Shown here one piece after another: positions 1 through 7,200 of a DNA stretch of 7,506 bases. The notes below the pieces were generated by a model. That model made no database searches. It had not been told where the DNA came from and saw only the letters and a program-made list of their open reading frames with translations. The position numbers and the translations under genes are program-made. The stretch comes from Chloroflexota bacterium (lineage in GTDB: Bacteria > Chloroflexota > UBA6077 > JADZDV01): the NCBI GenBank assembly GCA_020850915.1, contig JADZDV010000293.1:1-7506 (forward strand). Direction: 5' to 3'. Numbering within the stretch: the first letter of the stretch is position 1; every line of letters begins with the position of its first letter.

Positions 1-2310
1 GTAGCGCCAGGCGCTGCGCTCGCCGAGCAGCTCGAGCCGCTTGACCTGGACGGTCAGCTCGTCCGTGGTCGTACTCCGGACGTCCTTCCGGACGTAGTAG
101 AAGGGCACCAGCGGCGCGGTCAGAAGGCGCGGCAGGCTCAGCCAGCGGAGGTTCGTGTTGCCGCTGCTCTCGACCACCCAGGTGTTGTCGCCCTCGAGCT
201 CGGCGTTCTGGGTCTGGCCGCTGGGCGGGTTGAAGAGGCGGCCGCGCTGGCCGTTGATCTGCCAGTTGGTGCTGCTGGACGAGGTGCCGTTGTTCTTGAG
301 GCGGAACAGGTAGAAGCTGGTGCCGTCCCAGACGAGCTGGGGCCGGCTGTCGGTCTTGGCGCTCGCCAGCCGGCTGGCGTTCGGCCCGCCGTTGAGCTCC
401 TTCCAGACCGTGGTGTCGGCGCGCAGCACGTAGACCCGGATCGGATCCTGCGAGCCGTCGTCGTTGTTCGCCACCGACATCGCCACGAGGGGCACCATGG
501 TGTCGTACGTGTCAACCAGCGGGTCCGCCACGGCGAGCAGACTGAACTCGCGGCCGTTGCCAAACGCCGGGTTGCCCCCGACGACGGCGGCCACGCTACC
601 CCACGCGTTGGACGCTCGGGTGTAGACCTGGGCTGCCTGGCGCTGGGAGCTGCCGACGAGGCCGCGTCCGACGGCGGCAACGCCGCCGGTGATCGCCACG
701 AGCGCCCCGTAGTGGACGTAGCTCGTCGCCGAGCTGGTCAAGGCAAGGCCCGACGGGGCGGTGCCAAAGCTGCCGAGCGTCCCGGAGCTGGAGAGCGTCG
801 CGACCCAGGCTTTGTAGGTATAGGTGTTACTGCTGGACCGCTCGTCGGCCCCAACCCAGACGTAGTCGTCGGCCGCCTCATCGGCGGTGCGCTCAAGCAC
901 CACGCTCACCCCGCTCCAGGACAGCGAGCTGCTCGCGGTCACGACGTTCACGGGCGAGGTCGGCACGGTCCAGGTGCGGGTGCTGCTGCTATAGGTCAAC
1001 ACATAGAGGTAGAGCACGTTGCTGCCGCCCGAGGCCCCGGCGACGGCCAGGCAGATGGTGTCGGTGTTGCTGTCGATCTCGACCGAGAAGCCGGAGCCGC
1101 CCGGCGTGGAGCCGGTGCCGCTGATGATCGTCGCAGTCGGGGTCGTGGCGTAGTCGTCGGTGGAGGTCCAGAACTTGATGCCAGCGGATGGGTCATAGGC
1201 GAAGGAGGCGCGGGTGCCGTCCTGGGCCACTACGGCCGTCCGCTGCCAGGGCGCGGGCTGCAACGGCAGCGTCGTCCCGAGCAGATCGGTGCTGGTCAGG
1301 ATGGTCTGAATGGTGGGGTCCACCTCGAGCGGCAGGACGCCCGTAGCGATCAGGCGCTGATCCAGCACGACCTGGAGCTGGTTGTCCACCAGAGTGTAGC
1401 TCGCCGTGCCACGCTGGCCGCGCCCATCCTGGAAGGTCGGCGCCAGCACGGTGAAGACGTGGCGCCCGGCGTGGTCGAACAGGTGGAGGCTGCCATCCGG
1501 CTGCGGGCTGACGGCCAGGCCGCGAGCGTCGAGCTGGTAGGCCAGGACGTTCGTGCGGGGACGATCGCGGAAGACGAGCGTCTCCTTGACGGTGAGGCCG
1601 TCGGCGCTGGGCTGGTAGGTCAGGTCGATGGCGGCCCCGTAGCGGTTGCCGCCTGGCGTGACGGTGCCCGGGGGCGCGGTGGGCGTCGCCGTGGGTGTTG
1701 TAGGCGCCGTGGGGGTGCCCGTCGTGAGACTGGTCGTGGTGCTCGTCGTTACAGCGGTGGTCGTACTGGTCGCCGTGGTGCCGGTCGTGCTCGTGCTGGT
1801 TGCACTCGTAATCGTCGTACTGGTCGTAGTGACGATTGAGGTGGTGGAGGTGGTGGTCGTCGTGACCGCCGTCGTCGTGGCCGTCAGAACCGGCGTGGCC
1901 GCGGCCTGGGCCTGGGGGGTCGGGCTGGCCGTGGGCTGGCTCGTGGGCGCGGGGGTGCTCGTGACATCGGCGGTCGGCGCGAACAGCGAGCCGAACAAGG
2001 CACCCGCGGCGTCTGACCACGCGGGCGCACCGGGGAGCGTCGAGGCGCTGTTGGCAGCGGGAATGGTGAAGACCCGCTTGCCGCGGTCCTGGACCCCCTG
2101 GCGCCCGCCGACACCCTGGAGCCGAAGCTCTAGCTCCATGCTGGGCTCGGACGGTGCCTCCAGGCGCACCAGGACGCCGGGCCCCTTGGTCTCGCTGCCG
2201 GAGAAATCGATGGACGGGCGGAGCTCGGCAGGTGCCCCGAACGCCAGCGGGCCGGGACGCAGGGGCACGACCTTCTCGGGCGGGAAGGCGCCCTGCAGGG
2301 CCAGAGCCAT
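1..2310 (-). CDS. Secreted/surface protein with Thr-rich linker, C-terminus cut by window edge
   Basis: This frame is open from a TGA at 2460-2458 to the left edge, so the C-terminus is missing. From the first ATG (2310) 770 codons are visible. Residues 1-111 are a small N-terminal domain. Residues 112-219 are a Pro/Thr/Ser linker. Residues 220-334 ('YGAAIDLTYQPSADG...KETLVFRD...LEVDPTI') match the module that precedes repeats in many large bacterial wall-associated, RHS-like and DNRLRE proteins, which typically ends 'PV.IDPTI'. The remainder is Ser/Thr/Gly/Trp/Tyr-rich with alternating beta-strand character ('IKFWTSTDDYATT', 'TYTYKAWVATLSSSG', 'IRVYVLRADTTVWKEL'), which may be a BNR/sialidase-like beta-propeller; this is inference. 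Upstream of the ATG the same frame encodes a signal-peptide-like stretch ending 'LLPSTAFASPP' (about 2409-2359), but no ATG, GTG or TTG lies in frame ahead of it. The true start is therefore uncertain. No enzyme motif was recognised; an exported adhesin or binding role is a guess. Confidence 0.8.
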   Translation of the reverse strand, partial: MALALQGAFPPEKVVPLRPGPLAFGAPAELRPSIDFSGSETKGPGVLVRLEAPSEPSMELELRLQGVGGRQGVQDRGKRVFTIPAANSASTLPGAPAWSDAAGALFGSLFAPTADVTSTPAPTSQPTASPTPQAQAAATPVLTATTTAVTTTTTSTTSIVTTTSTTITSATSTSTTGTTATSTTTAVTTSTTTSLTTGTPTAPTTPTATPTAPPGTVTPGGNRYGAAIDLTYQPSADGLTVKETLVFRDRPRTNVLAYQLDARGLAVSPQPDGSLHLFDHAGRHVFTVLAPTFQDGRGQRGTASYTLVDNQLQVVLDQRLIATGVLPLEVDPTIQTILTSTDLLGTTLPLQPAPWQRTAVVAQDGTRASFAYDPSAGIKFWTSTDDYATTPTATIISGTGSTPGGSGFSVEIDSNTDTICLAVAGASGGSNVLYLYVLTYSSSTRTWTVPTSPVNVVTASSSLSWSGVSVVLERTADEAADDYVWVGADERSSSNTYTYKAWVATLSSSGTLGSFGTAPSGLALTSSATSYVHYGALVAITGGVAAVGRGLVGSSQRQAAQVYTRASNAWGSVAAVVGGNPAFGNGREFSLLAVADPLVDTYDTMVPLVAMSVANNDDGSQDPIRVYVLRADTTVWKELNGGPNASRLASAKTDSRPQLVWDGTSFYLFRLKNNGTSSSSTNWQINGQRGRLFNPPSGQTQNAELEGDNTWVVESSGNTNLRWLSLPRLLTAPLVPFYYVRKDVRSTTTDELTVQVKRLELLGERSAWRY
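1720..1884 (-). repeat. Low-complexity threonine-codon tract inside the surface protein gene
   Basis: This is the core of the Pro/Thr linker (whole linker about 1977-1654). It encodes residues 143-197, of which 34 of 55 are Thr, mixed mainly with Ser, Ala and Val. Most Thr codons are ACG or ACC, giving a degenerate trinucleotide pattern. The 13-base unit CGACCAGTACGAC occurs twice, at 1826-1814 and 1772-1760, which suggests growth by local duplication or slippage. Such linkers in exported proteins act as extended, protease-resistant, often O-glycosylated spacers. On the plus strand the same bases read as a Val-rich frame, which is an artefact. Confidence 0.85.
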
Positions 2311-2500
2311 CCCCGGCGCCGCGCTGTCGGGCAGCAGGGCCGGGAAAGGCCGGGTGGATGGTGGACTGGCGAATGCGGTGGACGGAAGCAGGGAGAAGGT
2401 GATAGGAACCCATGGAACGACGTGGCCGGGGCAGCCTTCTTTGACTGGCGAACTGGGTCACTCGCAGCGAGCCGGCAGCCTGGCCTCGCAGACTTGGGGT

Positions 2501-4567
2501 CTATGCGCGATCCGGCACCAGCTCCAGCTCGCGCAGCCAGGCGGTGGCCTCGCTGTCGCTGGGCGCGCGGTAGTCGCCGCGCGGGGAGAGGGAGCCGCCG
2601 GAGCCGACCTTCGGGGCGTTCGGGATGCAGCTTCGCTTGTACTGGCTGAGGCGGAAGAAGCGGTGCAGGAACGTTCTGAGGTGCCGCTTGATCTCGCCGA
2701 TGGAGTACTGGTGGCGCGTCTCAGGCGGGATGTCCGGCCAGGCGCCGGCAGTCGCGTCGTGCCAGGCGCAGTAGGCCAGGAACGCCACCCTGGTGGGCAG
2801 GTAGCCGTAGCGCAGGATGTAGTACAGGCTGAAGTCCTGCAGCTCGTACGGCCCGACGATGGACTCCGTGAGCTGCGCCGGGCCGGAGCCGCCGCCATCG
2901 CCCGGAATCAGCTCGGGGCTGATCTCCGTGTTCAGAATCTGGAGCAGGACCTTGCTCGTTTCCGAACCGAGACGCTCGGTCTGCGCCACCCACCGAATGA
3001 CGTGCTGGATCAGCGTCTTCGGGACGCTGGCGTTGACACTGTAGTGCGACATGTGGTCGCCCACGCCGTAGGTACACCAGCCAAGGGCTAGCTCGCTGAG
3101 GTCGCCGGTGCCAACCACCAGGCCGTTGTGGTAGTTGGCCAGGCGAAAGAGGTGACTCGTCCGTTCGCCCGCCTGGACGTTCTCAAAGGTCACGTCGTAG
3201 ACGTTCTTGCCCTCGCTGTACGGGTGGCCGATGTCGTGCAGCATCTGAATCGAGGACGGCTTGATATCCAGCTCCTCGGCGTGGCAGCCGATTGCTCGCA
3301 TCAGACGGTGCGCCTGCGCCAGCGTCCGGGCGCTGGTGGCGAAGCCCGGCATGGTGTAGGCCAGGACGTTCCCCCGCGGATAGCCGAGCAGGTCCATCGC
3401 CTGGGCGCAGACGAGCAGCGCCTGGGTGGAGTCGAGGCCGCCGGAAACCCCGATGACCACCTTCTGGAGGCCTGTGTACTCGAGCCGCTTGGCCAGACCC
3501 TGGACCTGGATCTGGTAGACCTCCGCACTGCGCTGGTCCCGACGGGTCGGGTCGGCCGGGACGTACGCGAAGCGCTCGTACCGGCGATGCGGCAGCAGCC
3601 AGGCGCCACTGGGCAGCTCGGTGTCCACCTCGATCTCGCGGAACTCGCGCAGGATTGCTCGCGCGCGGAGCGACGAGTCGCCGAAGGTGGTCTGCCGCAT
3701 GCGCTCCTGGGAGAGGCGCTCGAGGTCGATCTCGCTCACCAGAAGCCGCGGCTCGGGGCTGAAGCGCTCCGACTCGCAGATGAGGTTGCCGTTCTCGGCG
3801 ATGAGGGCGTGGCCATCCCAGGCGAGGTCGGTCGTCGACTCTCCGGGACCCGCCGCGGAGTAGAGATAGGCGGCCAGGCAGCGGGCAGACTGGCTGGTGA
3901 CGAGCTGCTGGCGATAGTCGGCCTTGCCGACCGTGATGTTCGAGGCAGACAGGTTGAGCAGGACGGTCGCCCCGGCAAGGGCCGCGTAGGACGACGGCGG
4001 CACCGGGACCCAGAGGTCTTCGCAGATCTCGACATGGAATGTCAGCAGCGGCTGGCGCGCGTGGCGGAAGAGCAGGCGGCTGCCGAATGGGACGTCGCGC
4101 TGGCCACACAGCTCGATGGTGTCTCGGGCAGCGTGGTCGGCGGCGCTGAACTGGCGAGCCTCGTAGAACTCGCGATAGTTCGGCAGGTAAGTCTTTGGCA
4201 TGACGCCCAGAATCCGCCCCTGGGACAGGACCACGGCGCAGTTGAACAGTCGGTGATCGACTTGCAGCGGCATGCCGACGACGCTGACGATCGGCAGGCT
4301 GGCGCTGCCCTCCAGCACAGATCGCAGCGCATCCTGGCTTGCGTCCAGCAGAGCCCGCTGGTGGAAGAGGTCTTCGCAGGAGTACGCGGACAGCCCGAGC
4401 TCGGGAAACAGGACCAAGACTGCCTGACGCTCGGCGGCCCGGCCAATCAGGTCTAGCGTCTGCTGCGCGTTGGACTCTGGGTCCGCGACCCGTACGGCGG
4501 GCAGGCCGACCGCTAGCCGGACGAAGTCGTGGCTATAGAGGTTGAAGAATGGGTCGCCCGCCCTCAC
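2501..4567 (-). CDS. nadE: Glutamine-dependent NAD(+) synthase
   Basis: This 688-residue enzyme of the long, M. tuberculosis type (about 680 residues) makes NAD from deamido-NAD, ATP and glutamine in the cytoplasm, the last step of NAD synthesis. The N-terminal nitrilase-fold glutaminase holds the triad Glu56 ('[14 protein letters not shown]'), Lys125 ('[14 protein letters not shown]') and Cys182 ('HVEICEDLW'). The C-terminal synthetase has the ATP-pyrophosphatase loop 'SGGLDS' at 375-380, '[16 protein letters not shown]' at 486-501, and '[18 protein letters not shown]' at 503-520. The GTG at 4567 was chosen because GAGGAG lies 5 bases upstream and because '[14 protein letters not shown]' right after it matches the family N-terminus. 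The same frame stays open upstream to 5356, but that part is remnant transporter sequence. The next gene begins about 40 bases after the TAG stop. All catalytic residues are present, so the enzyme should be active. Confidence 0.97.
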   Translation of the reverse strand: MRAGDPFFNLYSHDFVRLAVGLPAVRVADPESNAQQTLDLIGRAAERQAVLVLFPELGLSAYSCEDLFHQRALLDASQDALRSVLEGSASLPIVSVVGMPLQVDHRLFNCAVVLSQGRILGVMPKTYLPNYREFYEARQFSAADHAARDTIELCGQRDVPFGSRLLFRHARQPLLTFHVEICEDLWVPVPPSSYAALAGATVLLNLSASNITVGKADYRQQLVTSQSARCLAAYLYSAAGPGESTTDLAWDGHALIAENGNLICESERFSPEPRLLVSEIDLERLSQERMRQTTFGDSSLRARAILREFREIEVDTELPSGAWLLPHRRYERFAYVPADPTRRDQRSAEVYQIQVQGLAKRLEYTGLQKVVIGVSGGLDSTQALLVCAQAMDLLGYPRGNVLAYTMPGFATSARTLAQAHRLMRAIGCHAEELDIKPSSIQMLHDIGHPYSEGKNVYDVTFENVQAGERTSHLFRLANYHNGLVVGTGDLSELALGWCTYGVGDHMSHYSVNASVPKTLIQHVIRWVAQTERLGSETSKVLLQILNTEISPELIPGDGGGSGPAQLTESIVGPYELQDFSLYYILRYGYLPTRVAFLAYCAWHDATAGAWPDIPPETRHQYSIGEIKRHLRTFLHRFFRLSQYKRSCIPNAPKVGSGGSLSPRGDYRAPSDSEATAWLRELELVPDRA

Positions 4568-4572
4568 GCCAG

Positions 4573-4578
4573 CTCCTC
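4573..4578 (-). promoter_or_regulatory. Ribosome binding site of nadE
   Basis: GAGGAG on the minus strand sits 5 bases before the GTG at 4567. It is the best Shine-Dalgarno sequence in the neighbourhood. It decides the nadE start, since the reading frame itself is open for another 263 codons upstream. Confidence 0.8.
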
Positions 4579-4708
4579 GTCTCTCACAGCGCCTCGGCCG
4601 GGAGGAGCACGAACCGTTCGCGCCGTCCGTGCTGGGCCCCCCTGCCGGCCTCGTCACCATACCACGCGCCCACCAGCTAGACCCTGGCGACATCAGACCT
4701 CCGGCCCG

Positions 4709-5172
4709 GCCGGCGATGGAGATGCCCAGGATGCGCTCGACGACGTACGTAACCGAGGCAGCCGTGGAGCCGACCGGGAGCATACACTGGCCGCCCGGCA
4801 GCGTCGGCCGCTCGTTGAGGCGGGAGGTCGCGGCGCCAACGGCGAACCGGGCGAAGCGACAGACAACAACCGCGAGCCACACCGCCCTCGGACCCAGGTC
4901 CGGCTCCTGGCGGGCCATCACGTCGATGGCGGCCGTCGGGTCCTCCATCACGCGAGCTGAGAGCCGTCTGGCGCCCGCGGACTTCGCGCCCAACGATCGA
5001 AAGATCCCGTCTGCCTCGCGGCGCCCCTCGTCGGGCGCCATCTCGAGCTCAGCCCGCTCGCATGAGATGGCCGCCTGGAACACCTCTCGCTGGACCCGCG
5101 GGGAGCTGTACGCTCGGCGGCAATGGACAACGTCCCGGCCACAAGACCGGCGACGCCCGCAAGCAGCTCCTG
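4709..5172 (-). pseudogene. Broken VIT1/CCC1-family iron/manganese transporter
   Basis: Family members move Fe2+ or Mn2+ through five membrane helices and carry a cytoplasmic metal-binding domain after helix 2. The order of family segments is preserved here. At 5172-5113 one frame reads '[20 protein letters not shown]' (end of helix 2). At about 5114 the match moves to another frame, '[16 protein letters not shown]'; restoring one base (GA to GnA) would give the usual 'SxAAGAYxSxRxQREVF' run. The metal domain follows at about 5092-4904 ('[15 protein letters not shown]', '[16 protein letters not shown]', 'DVMARQE'). After 'DLGP' the sequence jumps to the start of helix 4 and helix 5 ('[11 protein letters not shown]', '[19 protein letters not shown]'), so about 40-50 residues covering helix 3 are missing. 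Helix 1 and the start codon are not recognisable. Several conserved positions are altered, and there is no stop after the last helix. Frameshift, deletion and substitutions together indicate genuine decay rather than a single sequencing error. The family identification is from memory of its consensus, not from a search. Confidence 0.75.
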
Positions 5173-5290
5173 CCGTTCGTGCCGTGGCGAGCGCTGGTCT
5201 GCTCGAGCGCTTGCCGAGTGCTTCTCGCCTCGGCTTCAGCCTGGCGGCGGTCGATCGCGGCGGATTGCCGACTCGTAGCAAGCTAGCGTG

Positions 5291-5315
5291 AAAGTCGCGG
5301 GACGCGCAGCGCGAC
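5291..5315 (-). terminator. Possible intrinsic terminator after the osmolyte-binding lipoprotein
   Basis: On the minus strand GTCGCG and CGCGAC form a perfect 6-bp stem around a 10-base loop, followed by TTT. It begins 45 bases after the lipoprotein stop codon, so it is well placed. The U tract is short, so termination may be weak. Between 5176 and 5360 I see no gene; apart from this hairpin the stretch holds only GC-rich sequence and perhaps the unrecognisable 5' end of the transporter remnant. Confidence 0.4.
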
Positions 5316-5360
5316 GCGAAGCGCAGGCCGCGGCAAAGCTGTCGACTGAGACGCACGCGC

Positions 5361-6305
5361 TCAGGTGGCTAGCCGGCGCTCGCGGAGCCATGCAAGGGCC
5401 GCGCCTCTCGGCCCATTGCCGGCGATGACCTCGGCGTTGAGCTGGGTCAGCTCGGCCGTGGTCAGGCTCGCGCTGACGGCGTTGAGCGTCGTCGCGAACT
5501 CCGGCGGCGCCGTCGCCAGCAGGGCGGAGCGGACGACTGGCGCGACGTTGTCCGCGAGCTGCAATCCACGGTCGTCGGCCAGGAGCACCCAGCCAGACGA
5601 GGCGATCCGCGGATCGGTAGTGAAGAGGAGCGCCACGTCGACCTGACCACTGGCGAGGGCGTTGCTGGTCAGTGGACCGCCGGCGTCCAGCGGCCGGAAG
5701 TCTCGGAACTGCACGCCGTAGGTCTGTCGCAGGCCGGGCAGGCAGAACGGGCGCAACGGACACTCTGGCGGTCCGCCAAAGACCAGTCGGTTCGCGATGG
5801 GCACCAGGTCGCTGATCGCCGTCAGGTTGTACCTGTCGGCGGTCTCACGTGTCACGACGATGCCGTTCGAGTTCGCCGCTGGTGCGAAGTCCAGGACGGT
5901 GATCCCACGCGGTTTGAACGCCTCGTGGAGCTGCTGATGGGTGGTGTTCGGGTCTGGACTGCCGAGCTGCCGGCCCCGTGTCACGAACGCGAGCGCGCTC
6001 GCAAGGTACTCGACGTACATGTCGATCTGCCCCGACTCAAGGGCCGGCTCGACAGCTTCCCGTCCCCCGAGATTCAGCGCTCGCTGCACCCGGTAGCCAT
6101 TGGCTTCGAGGGCCTGCCCGTACAGCTCCGCGAGGAGGCCCTGCTCGCCGAAGTTGGTCGCGCCGATCCGTACGGTCGGGCGCTGCGACTTGCTCGGCTC
6201 GGCTGACCGTGGACTGGAGAGGCAGCCGCTAGCGAGCACCAACACCAGCGCCAGCAACCAGGACACCCCACCACGGACAGCGCGGCGAGTCGTCGTGCGC
6301 AACAC
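5361..6305 (-). CDS. Glycine betaine/choline-type ABC transporter substrate-binding lipoprotein (OpuAC/OsmF family)
   Basis: This 314-residue extracytoplasmic binding protein would capture a quaternary-amine osmolyte such as glycine betaine or choline and hand it to an ABC permease. The GTG at 6305 gives a compact lipoprotein signal: basic '[11 protein letters not shown]', a hydrophobic run, then 'LASGC' with the lipidated Cys at 28. GGAG lies 11 bases upstream, slightly far. The frame stays open to an ATG at 6446, but that extension would overlap the phosphatase gene and bury the signal. Family hallmarks: '[18 protein letters not shown]' near 45-62, '[18 protein letters not shown]' at 88-105, '[20 protein letters not shown]' at 137-156, a Cys pair at 182 and 188, '[16 protein letters not shown]' at 219-234 and 'NVAPVVRS' at 253-260. 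It is full length for the family. No ATPase or permease gene lies in the window, so the partner is elsewhere or this is an orphan receptor. Ligand identity is inferred from family only. Confidence 0.9.
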   Translation of the reverse strand: MLRTTTRRAVRGGVSWLLALVLVLASGCLSSPRSAEPSKSQRPTVRIGATNFGEQGLLAELYGQALEANGYRVQRALNLGGREAVEPALESGQIDMYVEYLASALAFVTRGRQLGSPDPNTTHQQLHEAFKPRGITVLDFAPAANSNGIVVTRETADRYNLTAISDLVPIANRLVFGGPPECPLRPFCLPGLRQTYGVQFRDFRPLDAGGPLTSNALASGQVDVALLFTTDPRIASSGWVLLADDRGLQLADNVAPVVRSALLATAPPEFATTLNAVSASLTTAELTQLNAEVIAGNGPRGAALAWLRERRLAT

Positions 6306-6402
6306 CGGTCTACTGACTCCAGGCGGGCGCCTCGAGGGAAGACGCGGACCCTGTACCGTCCTGGCGGAGCAACCAGCCACGCCGCTCGAACATGCTGCTC
6401 GC

Positions 6403-7200
6403 TCAAACGTTCTCTGGCGAGTGTGTCGGAGAAAAGGGCATCCCATTATTCAGCCGTCGCGCGAGGTCGAACAGGTCTTCCACGATGTAGTCGGGCTGGA
6501 CGCTGAACAATCCGAGGTCCGCTCGCTGAGCGATGCCGGTCAGGACCAGAACGGTCGTCATGCCAGCCCGACGCCCGCCGACGACATCGGTGTCCAGGCG
6601 GTCGCCGATCACCGCCACCTGCTCGGGCCTCAGCCCAAGGCGACGCGCCCCGACCTGGAGCATCGTGGGCTCAGGTTTGCCGATGATGAGCGGAGCGCGG
6701 CTGCTGGCGGTAGAGATGGCGGCCTGGAGTGCGCCGGCCCCGGGGAGCGGCCCCTCTTCCGTTGGCAGGGAGGTGTCAGGATTCGTGCCGACAAAGGCGG
6801 CGCCATTCATGATGGCGCGCATCGCCGCCTTCAGCTTTCCGTAGTCGAACGCCCGATCCAACCCCACGACGACGCAGTCGGCGTTGTCCCTGCTGGAGAC
6901 CACGAACCCCCGTGACGCGACGGCGTGGATGAGACCCTCCTCGCCAATCACGAGGACACGGGCGCCCGCGGGCAGTTGCTCCGCGAGATAGCCGGCCGCT
7001 GCCTCGGCGCTGGTGAGCACCTCCTCCGCCTGGATTGGCACACCCATCCCCCGAAGGCGCTCGGCGAACTGGGCCGGCGTGCGGGTCGAGTTGTTCGTGA
7101 TCATGAGACGCGGAATCTGGCGCTCCTGAAGGAAGTGGAAGAACTCTGGCGCGCCGGGTACTACCTCACTACCGCGATAGACGACGCCGTCCAGGTCCAC
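6403..7200 (-). CDS. HAD superfamily class IIA phosphatase (NagD/phosphoglycolate-type)
   Basis: A Mg2+-dependent cytoplasmic phosphatase that uses an aspartyl-phosphate intermediate. From the GTG at 7200 it has 265 residues. Motif I is 'DLDGVVYRG' at 2-10 (nucleophile Asp2, acid/base Asp4), motif II 'TNNSTRT' at 35-41, motif III Lys175 in 'IGKPEPTM', and motif IV 'GDRLDTD' at 199-205. The class II cap, including 'FVGTNPDTSLPTEEGPLPGAG' around 136-155, lies between motifs II and III as in NagD, AraL and p-nitrophenylphosphatase relatives. The substrate cannot be told from sequence: phosphoglycolate, sugar phosphates and general phosphates are all possible. The frame upstream reads 'HSIRGFLV' into motif I, exactly the usual first beta strand, yet it holds no ATG, GTG or TTG back to the TGA at 7305. 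The GTG chosen would remove that strand, so a non-standard start (CTG at 7254 is one candidate) or an indel is possible. It overlaps the upstream gene by 32 bases. Confidence 0.9.
   Translation of the reverse strand: MDLDGVVYRGSEVVPGAPEFFHFLQERQIPRLMITNNSTRTPAQFAERLRGMGVPIQAEEVLTSAEAAAGYLAEQLPAGARVLVIGEEGLIHAVASRGFVVSSRDNADCVVVGLDRAFDYGKLKAAMRAIMNGAAFVGTNPDTSLPTEEGPLPGAGALQAAISTASSRAPLIIGKPEPTMLQVGARRLGLRPEQVAVIGDRLDTDVVGGRRAGMTTVLVLTGIAQRADLGLFSVQPDYIVEDLFDLARRLNNGMPFSPTHSPENV

Noticed and set aside
1193..2461. 422-codon minus-strand frame, His/Asp/Arg-rich, starting with GTG at 2461
   Set aside because: Its composition ('DGHDDGGHDDHHLHH') is a frame-shifted reading of the Thr linker. The true frame continues unbroken past it to the left edge with protein-like sequence. 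Only its first about 20 codons may matter, as a displaced signal peptide n-region.
2467..2489. Hairpin GCGAG...CTCGC just after the nadE stop
   Set aside because: The stem is only five pairs plus a bulged two-pair extension and has no T tract, so termination cannot be supported; read-through into the surface protein gene remains possible.
1646..3091. 481-codon plus-strand open frame with a Val-rich, membrane-like N-terminus
   Set aside because: The Val run is the reverse complement of the Thr/Ser codon tract (ACG/ACC read as CGT/GGT-shifted GTC/GTG), and the rest lies antisense to nadE.
3128..4456. 442-codon plus-strand open frame opposite nadE
   Set aside because: It is the antisense shadow of a strongly conserved gene; it has no recognisable domain, and the real frame contains every NadE catalytic motif.
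4656..4661. Extended -10-like TGGTATGGT on the minus strand about 90 bases before nadE
   Set aside because: No convincing -35 element was found at the right distance, and one short match in GC-rich DNA is not enough to call a promoter.
4542..5291. 249-codon plus-strand open frame across the gap upstream of nadE
   Set aside because: The opposite strand shows VIT1/CCC1 homology across most of this span; the plus-strand translation is Arg/Ala/Pro-rich with no recognisable motif and no convincing ribosome binding site.
5346..5364. CTGAG/CTCAG inverted repeat overlapping the lipoprotein stop codon
   Set aside because: Five-pair stem with a nine-base loop and no T run; the hairpin at 5291-5315 is a better terminator candidate.
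6100..6915. 271-codon plus-strand open frame
   Set aside because: It runs antisense through the end of the phosphatase and the start of the lipoprotein gene, both of which have clear family motifs.
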